Assembly (NCBI RefSeq): GCF_000196515.1
Contig: NC_014248.1
Span: 682,001-746,000 of the forward strand
Source: 'Nostoc azollae' 0708
GTDB lineage: Bacteria; Cyanobacteriota; Cyanobacteriia; Cyanobacteriales; Nostocaceae
Length of the DNA stretch: 64,000 bases
Direction: 5' to 3'
Shown: piece after piece, positions 58,476-64,000 of the stretch
Position numbering within the stretch: position 1 is the first letter of the stretch
Layout: each line of letters begins with the position of its first letter
Notes under the pieces: model-generated
What the model was told of the DNA's origin: nothing
Database searches by the model: none
The model's input: the letters and a program-made list of their open reading frames with translations, nothing else
Program-made: the position numbers and the translations under genes

Positions 58476-59579
58476 GTGGACGCTAAACTATCTCCTAATC
58501 AAGGTTTGAACATTTCTGGTATTGGGTTGGCTTGTTTATTAGCCCTTTCATTGACTGCAACTGCATTAATTTTAGATTGGCTGGGGCATAGATTACCCTG
58601 GCATCCGAGTTCCCTTACCATGCCGTTTTTACTGTGTTCTGTGGGTGCTGCGGCTGCTGGTAATTTTGTCATACCCCTATTACAAGCATTGAAGACAGGG
58701 CAAGTTATTCGGGAAGATGGGCCTCAAGCACATTTGAAAAAAGCTGGAACTCCTACTATGGGGGGTGTTTTTTTCATACCTGTAGCTATAATGGTTGCCT
58801 GTGTCTTGTCTAACTTTGCTCAAGATGTAGTTGCTGTTTCTGTTTTAACGCTCAGCTATGGTTTAATTGGGTGGATAGACGATTGGCAAATTTTGCGTCG
58901 TAAATCAAATAAAGGTATATCTCCGAAGATGAAACTGGTTTTGCAGATCCTTTTTGCGACTGGTTTCTGTCTGTGGATGATGTTGAATAGAGATTTTAGT
59001 ATATCAAATATCGCCTTACCTTGGGTTAGTTTTTCCCTACCTTTAGGATTACTCTTTTGGCCTTTGGCTGGTTTTGTGTTGCTAGCAGAAAGTAATGCGA
59101 CTAATTTAACAGATGGGATTGATGGGTTAGCAGGGGGAACAGTTGCGATCGCTATTTTTGCATTAGGTGCTTTTATTACACCAACTTCACCTGATCTTAT
59201 GATATTCTGTGCAGCCATAAGTGGTAGTTGCTTAGGATTTTTAGCCCATAACCGTAACCCAGCCCGTGTTTTCATGGGAGATACCGGTTCTCTAGCATTA
59301 GGCGGTGCTTTAGCTGCTGTTGCACTGCTAACTAACAGTTTAGTAGTCCTGTTTATTCTTAGCGGTATCTTTTTTGTGGAAACCCTGTCTGTGATGGCGC
59401 AAGTGAGTTATTACAAAGCCACCAAAGGGGCAGATGGTAAAGGTAAGCGTCTATTTAAAATGGCTCCATTACACCATCACTTAGAATTAACTGGTTGGTC
59501 AGAATTGCAAGTAGTTTCCGTTTTCTACATTATCGCCGCGATTTTGGCTACTATCTGCTTGACAATGATTACATTCTGA
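58476..59579 (+). CDS. mraY: Phospho-N-acetylmuramoyl-pentapeptide-transferase
   Basis: MraY makes lipid I by transferring phospho-MurNAc-pentapeptide to undecaprenyl phosphate, the first membrane step of peptidoglycan synthesis. It is a ten-helix protein with GPQAHLKKAGTPTMGGVFF, the Asp pair in DDWQILRRKSNKGISPKMK, NATNLTDGIDGLAGGTVAIA, FMGDTGSLALGG and MAPLHHHLELTGWSE. The start is taken at GTG 58476 (DAKLSPNQGLNISG), eleven bases after GAAGGGA. The frame is open to 58452, which would add eight residues (MWSEGKFF). A terminator follows at 59603. Confidence 0.97.
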   Translation: MDAKLSPNQGLNISGIGLACLLALSLTATALILDWLGHRLPWHPSSLTMPFLLCSVGAAAAGNFVIPLLQALKTGQVIREDGPQAHLKKAGTPTMGGVFFIPVAIMVACVLSNFAQDVVAVSVLTLSYGLIGWIDDWQILRRKSNKGISPKMKLVLQILFATGFCLWMMLNRDFSISNIALPWVSFSLPLGLLFWPLAGFVLLAESNATNLTDGIDGLAGGTVAIAIFALGAFITPTSPDLMIFCAAISGSCLGFLAHNRNPARVFMGDTGSLALGGALAAVALLTNSLVVLFILSGIFFVETLSVMAQVSYYKATKGADGKGKRLFKMAPLHHHLELTGWSELQVVSVFYIIAAILATICLTMITF

Positions 59580-59602
59580 AAACTTTAGCATACAAAGAAA
59601 AT

Positions 59603-59632
59603 AAAAAACCCCTGTAAATTAGGGGGTTTTTT
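59603..59632 (+). terminator. Intrinsic terminator after mraY
   Basis: AAAAAACCCC at 59603-59612 pairs with GGGGTTTTTT at 59623-59632, and the T-run continues with TATTTTT. Confidence 0.9.
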
Positions 59633-59656
59633 ATTTTTCTTGCTTCATTTAATCAG

Positions 59657-59835
59657 TTAGTCATATTTTTTATTGAACTGTTGCTTAACCTGTTCATAAA
59701 TCTCAATTGTGATCAGAGATAAACTATGATCTTGAGGATAAGGTTCAATATTTTTACGAGCAAAAGGACGGATAAAAAAGGGAATGTCTTTGAGTTTAGC
59801 TTCGGCTTCAGCAGTCCATTAAATTTTTTCACTCC
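59657..59835 (-). pseudogene. PCP-reductase-like small protein, 5' end lost
   Basis: On the reverse strand the frame WTAEAEAKLKDIPFFIRPFA, with TIEIYEQVKQQFNKKYD following, runs openly to TAA 59657-59659. It is the conserved C-terminal domain shared with the light-independent protochlorophyllide reductase B subunit (PCP_red). Stand-alone versions of about 60-100 residues occur in cyanobacteria. Directly before the tryptophan is an in-frame TAA (SEKI*W), and no credible start codon lies upstream, so the gene is probably truncated or nonsense-mutated. It may have lain downstream of the moaB gene. Confidence 0.6.
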
Positions 59836-59872
59836 TGGATCTCTAGGTTTCACTTTTGATAGTTTACAGGTT

Positions 59873-60371
59873 CTACCGATCCCCTGTCGCCTGTTTTACC
59901 AAATGCACCAATTGTGGTAAAATCAGTTTTTCCATTCTCAGTCGTACAGCGTTACTGGAACCGGGAAGAGAAAAGATTAATTGATTTTGATAGATACCAG
60001 GTACAGAGGGAGATGCGAAAGCGGAATAATTTACCAAATCCAGGTAAAGTCTTTTCTAACGACTTTTAAATAGCATTATAACTGGTATCTCTGGGTGCAA
60101 TTCCTATGCCACCATTAAAAATGAAAGCACCTAAATTTGCATTGTTACCCAGCAGTTCTATCTATTTTGGGATCTGTGCTGTTTCATCTTTGATAATTGT
60201 GTAACCATCAATAATATGATTAGCAGTCAACAACAATTGGTGAATCAATTGACCACTTTTATCTGTTTCTGGGGTGCGTGTATTACTTACGCTGACAACT
60301 GTACAAATGACAGTCATTTCTGCTGAGTCTGGATGTAGTTGCAGTTTCATACATAGGGAAATTTCAGCCAA
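59873..60371 (-). pseudogene. Decayed MoaB/Mog molybdopterin adenylyltransferase
   Basis: The first frame (60371-60162) reads VICTVVSVSNTRTPETDKSG and QLIHQLLLTANHIIDGYTII, the start of a MoaB/Mog domain. After a shift near 60165 it continues GAFIFNGGIGIAPRDTSYNA, the substrate-binding GGTGxAPRD motif, then a TAA and EKTLPGFGKLFRF. After another shift it reads QLIFSLPGSSNAVRLRMEKL and ends at TAG 59873-59875. An intact protein of about 165 residues inserts AMP on molybdopterin for molybdenum cofactor synthesis. It is clearly inactive. Confidence 0.88.
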
Positions 60372-60439
60372 TGACCGAACAAAAATTTAAATAGGTAACA
60401 AGGAGAGGTAAGCTTACCTCGACCTAAAGGCACGAGACT

Positions 60440-60810
60440 TTAGCTACAGATTTGAATCCATCGGGAAGAGAGAGAATTGCCCACGCCACTTGCTCCCTCT
60501 TTCAGAGGAGCTTCCCTAACAAGTCGGCAGAGCCCCCCAAGGCAGTGGATCCTTTAATTGACAATTCATCCCTGGACTTTCAGGAAGGCTTATAGACTTT
60601 CCCAAAGCAGTAATATTAATAGCAGCATTTAATTAATAGCAGCATTTATATCACCATCATGTTCAAATCCACAATGCGCACACTTAGAAACTTTCCCCTC
60701 GTAATAGGACCTACCCTTGATTGGGTAAATATATCCCCATCGGGAATAAGTTTGACTGGTATAGGCAGGTGGGACAAGAACAACTTTTGCGCCGGCAATC
60801 TATGAATCAG
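60440..60810 (-). mobile_element. IS200/IS605-type TnpB C-terminal fragment
   Basis: On the reverse strand VVLVPPAYTSQTYSRWGYIY, then KVSKCAHCGFEHDGDINAAI followed by a stop match the end of the TnpB RuvC/zinc-finger region. The first zinc pair has become Tyr and Trp (TYSRWG instead of T-C-S-x-C-G); the second pair (CAHC) and the DGDINAAIN acid remain. A 14-base duplication (TGCTGCTATTAATT) adds a stop between two copies of NAAIN. No upstream part of the gene remains. Sequence from about 60570 down to 60440 is probably the element's right end. Confidence 0.85.
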
Positions 60811-60927
60811 TTATTAGTAGGAAAAGGTAAGATGTACAAGATAACAGGCAGGAGTTTTTTAATTTTTCATTTATTTCTCCCTTATATTCTCCTGCTTACT
60901 TCCCTTTAACCTATCACTTTATCTTAC

Positions 60928-61263
60928 TTAGGATTTAGTTAATCCAAGTCCGTTTTCTTGAGCGTAGCGTTCCATAAAGCGCATAAAGCGAGTCCATTCT
61001 TCGGGAGTTTTCATCAGATAAACAGCTTCTAATGCTTCCGGTTTACCATTGACAAATTTACCCTTAACTTCGCGGGTAAGAATTTCGCCTTCTTCGTCAA
61101 TCATATACATCCCAGTGATTTCATCAGTGCTACCTTGACCCAAAATCTGGGGATTGGTAAAAATAAATGTCGCTGTACCTTGATCCCCACTACGCGATCG
61201 CGTCAAGCGTACATCTGGAACTACTACTTCGTCAACGCCTCTAGAAAACTGGATTTTTGCCAT
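60928..61263 (-). CDS. psb28: Photosystem II assembly factor Psb28
   Basis: The 111-residue Psb28 is a soluble factor that binds the cytoplasmic face of CP47 in photosystem II assembly intermediates. Its family pattern is complete: [55 protein letters not shown] and [20 protein letters not shown]. It starts at ATG 61263. There are no adjacent photosystem genes. Confidence 0.98.
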   Translation of the reverse strand: MAKIQFSRGVDEVVVPDVRLTRSRSGDQGTATFIFTNPQILGQGSTDEITGMYMIDEEGEILTREVKGKFVNGKPEALEAVYLMKTPEEWTRFMRFMERYAQENGLGLTKS

Positions 61264-62212
61264 GATGAATGAATTTTAAGTTTTGTGATGTTTAGTTTAA
61301 TATTCTCTCATCTTACAGCAGGTATTTGGTGATGGTAGTGGAATCTCTTAAATAGCTCAGAACTTACGGCACAGGTATCCTTTTACTGAAAAATCCCTCA
61401 ATAAGTACCTAGAAAGAATTAATTATACAATGTCATTGCGAATGTAGCGAAGCGGAATGTATCCTTTTGGGATACTACGTAAATGCTTAGCTTGCCGGAG
61501 GCTTCAGCAATCACAAGGGTCAGTATTGCTTCGATCACAATGATTGTAAATATTATTGATCTTGATGATGATTCAGAACTATTTGATGTACACATAACTG
61601 ATAGTAATCGTGAAATTACCGATTCTCCTGGGCAACCTGTGCTGAGTTTCGGCTATGTTGCACCAGGAGTTTCGTCTACCCCAATAAGCTACTGGTGGAC
61701 AGTCGCTAGTCGCTCCTCGTTTCCCTGAAGTTGAGGGATAAACAACAAGGACAGCTAGTTTTAACCTCTACCCTGGTTTTACTGCAGACTTTAAGCAAAG
61801 TGGTCAAGCTTTCCAAGGTCCCTCACAACCAGATAAACCCTAGTATTTGACTGAAATGAGATTTTTCTCCAAGAGAATACTTTGATTTTAATCAAACCGT
61901 TGCTTGTTATTTATAACAAGTAACGATATAATCCCTTTCAGGGTATTTCAACTACAATTAATAAGCTGACTATTCTTTCCAATCGCATAACTACTGTAAT
62001 ACAGATAGTTATAATAAAACATGGCTTACGCCATCCTGCGCTATCAGATAGCATAGCGTTCACCTATTGGATCAACTACTCGATTCCCACTAAAAGAATA
62101 AGGTCATACTAATGGAGTAGAGGGATAATGCTTCTGCGTAAGGTGGAATCCCACACCCCTAATTTCTTACTGGCAAGGGAGTCTCTAATTAATATTTATT
62201 TATGATCACCTT
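61264..62212. other. Long noncoding stretch with repeat and gene debris
   Basis: 949 bases. 61430-61500 carries dispersed-repeat motifs like those at 2440-2590. A frame from 61483 (DDDSELFDVHITDSNREITD; PVLSFGYVAPGVSSTPISYW) and a later one (NLYPGFTADFKQSGQAFQGP) look protein-like and may be a decayed gene of unknown family. A 13-bp hairpin lies at 61898-61925. No intact gene is supported. Confidence 0.5.
61898..61925. repeat. 13-bp hairpin with two-base loop
   Basis: CGTTGCTTGTTAT pairs with ATAACAAGTAACG around TT, with one G-T pair. It is not followed by a T-run. Confidence 0.7.
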
Positions 62213-62665
62213 TCACTTAGCTTCCCGTTCTAATATCAAAGTCACGGGTCCATCATTTTCGATTCCCACTGACATCATTGCACCAAATTCACCGATTTCG
62301 ACTTTTAAACCGCTGGTTCGTAATTTATCAACAAAGCTATTATATAAATCTACAGCTAATATTGGTTTAGCAGAACGGTCAAAAGAAGGACGACGACCTT
62401 TAGTACTATCTCCATAGAGGGTAAATTGACTAATTACTAATAATTCGCCGTTAATTTCTTGTACAGATTTCTGCCATCTGTCACTACCCTCATAATCAGG
62501 AAATAAGCGTAGTTCTAAGCATTTACGAACCATCCAATCAACTTCAGCATCAGTGTCTGTCTGAGAAATACCCACAAGTAAATTTAATCCCCGACCAATT
62601 TTACCGATAATTTCCCCATTTACACTTACTTGCGATGATTTAACTCGTTGAACAATAACGCGCAT
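62213..62665 (-). CDS. dtd: D-aminoacyl-tRNA deacylase
   Basis: The 150-residue enzyme removes D-amino acids wrongly attached to t[43 protein letters not shown], the catalytic [20 protein letters not shown] (SQxxL) and the Gly-Pro motif near the end ([13 protein letters not shown]) are all intact, and it has the normal length. It lies 207 bases downstream of the COG0523 gene on the same strand, with a heptamer-repeat hairpin between. Confidence 0.97.
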   Translation of the reverse strand: MRVIVQRVKSSQVSVNGEIIGKIGRGLNLLVGISQTDTDAEVDWMVRKCLELRLFPDYEGSDRWQKSVQEINGELLVISQFTLYGDSTKGRRPSFDRSAKPILAVDLYNSFVDKLRTSGLKVEIGEFGAMMSVGIENDGPVTLILEREAK

Positions 62666-62778
62666 TATTATTAATAATTAGTCAAATTTCTGTTGTTTAT
62701 TTTATAGTGATTAACCCTAATATATGAAACTTGATTATTTTCAATAATCCACACATACTTATAAAAAGCAAATAGAAT

Positions 62779-62874
62779 ATTCGTAATTCGTAATAGGGTT
62801 AAAAAAACTACTCAATTTATTGATGATTTTGAGACTGTTGATAATCACGAATTACGAATTACGAATTACGAATT
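62779..62874. repeat. ACGAATT heptamer array with inverted counterpart
   Basis: Four head-to-tail copies of ACGAATT lie at 62847-62874. The complementary ATTCGTAATTCGTAAT lies at 62779-62794. The two could fold into a long hairpin in the spacer between dtd and the COG0523 gene. The last unit overlaps the COG0523 stop codon (62873-62875). Confidence 0.9.
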
Positions 62875-63961
62875 ATTTCCCAAATCCTTTACCTCTACTA
62901 GCTGAAGGAATACAAAGACAGTTCTCTAGTTGTTTGAGTAGAGTTTCTTCATTCAAATTTTGACCAATTAACACTATTTGGTTTTTCCGTTCACCCTTCC
63001 ATTCATCATCATCTATGGTAAACCGTTTACCGCAGAGATGGAAAATATGGCGTTGGGGACTTTCATCAAACCACATAATTCCTTTAGCGCGGAATACGTC
63101 GTTGGGGAGTTGGTTATCTAAGAAATACTGAAATTTGCGAATTGAAAAGGGCTTATCACTTTGGAAAGATATGGATGTGAAACCATCATTTTCCAAATGG
63201 TCAGAATGATGATGGTGGTGGTGTTCATGGGTGTGATGATCGTGACCACAATTAGCATGGTCATCATCGTGATGGTTATGTTTGTGTGCTTCTGATTCAA
63301 AGTATTTATCAGATTCAAACAAACCAACACTGAGAATTAAAGGAAGTGGAACTTGAGAATTTTTAGTCCTAATAATTCTTGCACCTTCCTTAACTTTGTT
63401 AATCTTTCCTTCTAATTCCTCTAAAGTGCTGCTGTCGACTAAATCTGCTTTATTTAACAGAATTACATCACCATAACTAATTTGATTAAATGCAGCTTGG
63501 GAATTGAATAAATCTAAGCTATAATTTGTCGCATCAACTACAGTAACTATGGAATCAAGACGGGTTAAAATTCGCAGTTCCGAACTGAGAAATGTCATGG
63601 CTACAGGTAAAGGATCTGCTAATCCTGTAGTTTCTACAACTAGGTAATCTAGTTTTTCTTCCCGTTCTAGAACTTTGTAAACAGCATCAACCAAGTCATT
63701 ATTAATAGTGCAGCAAATACAACCGTTGCTAAGTTCCAGCATATTATTTTCGGTGGCAACAATCAATTCATTGTCAATACCAATTTCACCAAATTCATTA
63801 ACTAAAACAGCAGTTTTTACACCTTGTTGATTAGTTAGAATATGATTGAGTAAAGTTGTTTTGCCACTGCCAAGGAACCCTGTAATAATAGTTACAGGTA
63901 ATCCTTGTTTAGGGGCTTCCATTGCTTGAGATTCAGAAATAACTGGTGATGGCATAGTCAT
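62873..63961 (-). CDS. COG0523 (CobW/ZNG1-like) metal-chaperone GTPase
   Basis: The 362-residue G3E GTPase has Walker A with Lys34 (GFLGSGKTTLLNH), the metal motif Cys81-Ile-Cys83-Cys84 (SNGCICCTIN), VVETTGLADPLPVA and LNKADLVDSS. A histidine-rich loop lies at about residues 224-256, and the C-terminal CobW domain contains RAKGIMWFDESPQRHIFHLC. This architecture is that of Zn2+-handling members (ZNG1/YciC-like), which transfer zinc to client proteins under scarcity. The first 20 residues before the domain are loosely conserved. The upstream region, where a Zur box would lie, is mostly outside the window. Confidence 0.93.
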   Translation of the reverse strand: MTMPSPVISESQAMEAPKQGLPVTIITGFLGSGKTTLLNHILTNQQGVKTAVLVNEFGEIGIDNELIVATENNMLELSNGCICCTINNDLVDAVYKVLEREEKLDYLVVETTGLADPLPVAMTFLSSELRILTRLDSIVTVVDATNYSLDLFNSQAAFNQISYGDVILLNKADLVDSSTLEELEGKINKVKEGARIIRTKNSQVPLPLILSVGLFESDKYFESEAHKHNHHDDDHANCGHDHHTHEHHHHHHSDHLENDGFTSISFQSDKPFSIRKFQYFLDNQLPNDVFRAKGIMWFDESPQRHIFHLCGKRFTIDDDEWKGERKNQIVLIGQNLNEETLLKQLENCLCIPSASRGKGFGK

Positions 63962-64000
63962 GAGTAGGATTTTTGTCTATTTTGAATATTAGCCTGATTT

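Noticed and set aside
63118-63330. 70-residue reverse frame overlapping the COG0523 gene
   Set aside because: It is the shifted reading of the histidine-rich codons (CAT/CAC repeats) giving Thr/Ile/Met runs.
1-64000. tRNA, rRNA, tmRNA or 6S RNA genes
   Set aside because: I looked for T-loop-like GGTTCRANNCC motifs with paired arms and found none that folded; a covariance-model search would be decisive.

Overview
This window is chromosomal DNA from a cyanobacterium, most likely a filamentous Nostocales strain. The evidence is the gene content: psb28, a PAP/fibrillin protein, ycf46, ferredoxin-dependent glutamate synthase, the three-gene pntA1-pntA2-pntB set, DUF1997, DUF2808 and DUF3134 proteins, and RNase E ending in an arginine cluster. 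HIP1 octamers (GCGATCGC) occur, for example at 7056, 15440, 18207, 51237 and 59145, and Nostoc-type heptamer tandem repeats are present. Housekeeping genes are intact, but accessory genes are riddled with stops and transposon fragments. This mosaic resembles the eroding genome of the Azolla symbiont 'Nostoc azollae'. That assignment is inference; no database was consulted.

Layout. (1) 1-3117: three dead genes (GT39-type membrane glycosyltransferase, GT2 polyprenyl-phosphate glycosyltransferase, small EamA/SMR transporter) that look like a decayed lipid-linked sugar transfer cassette. (2) 3629-12917: polysaccharide deacetylase, glutamate synthase (reverse strand), a phosphodiester glycosidase-like exported protein and a cupin. 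(3) 13087-18813: HesB/IscA-type protein, then the str ribosomal cluster rpsL-rpsG-fusA-tuf-rpsJ. (4) 19011-27763: LON-domain protein, pheA, DUF1997, rnhB, rne and a B12-binding radical SAM protein. (5) 28329-38081: small conserved proteins, clpS, a CPBP protease, a DICT-sensor/pentapeptide-repeat pair, a second radical SAM protein and the pnt transhydrogenase genes. (6) 39156-43291: DUF2808, then rpmH-rnpA-PH protein-yidC-khpB-yceD, the conserved ribosome and membrane-insertion cluster. (7) 43322-46125: decay island with an AbrB-VapC toxin-antitoxin remnant, a deleted DNA methyltransferase and an unidentified broken gene. (8) 46552-54142: ycf46, an SH3 protein, a GGDEF-EAL protein and sbcC. 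(9) 54339-57131: dead IS701-type element, dead Uma2 gene and a MITE-like element. (10) 57324-63961: PAP/fibrillin, DUF3134, mraY, decayed PCP-reductase-like and moaB/mog genes, a TnpB fragment, psb28, dtd and a COG0523 metal GTPase.

The core genes cover translation (str cluster, rnpA, rpmH), RNA decay (rne, rnhB), nitrogen assimilation (gltS), envelope synthesis (mraY, yidC, deacetylase) and redox balance (pnt). I found no intact undescribed system. The most distinctive signals are dispersed repeats that have entered genes in frame (glutamate synthase and the B12 radical SAM protein), an inverted-repeat element family with one arm overlapping the pheA stop codon, and gene decay in which many stops fit single C-to-T or G-to-A changes. 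No tRNA, rRNA or CRISPR array was seen by eye.
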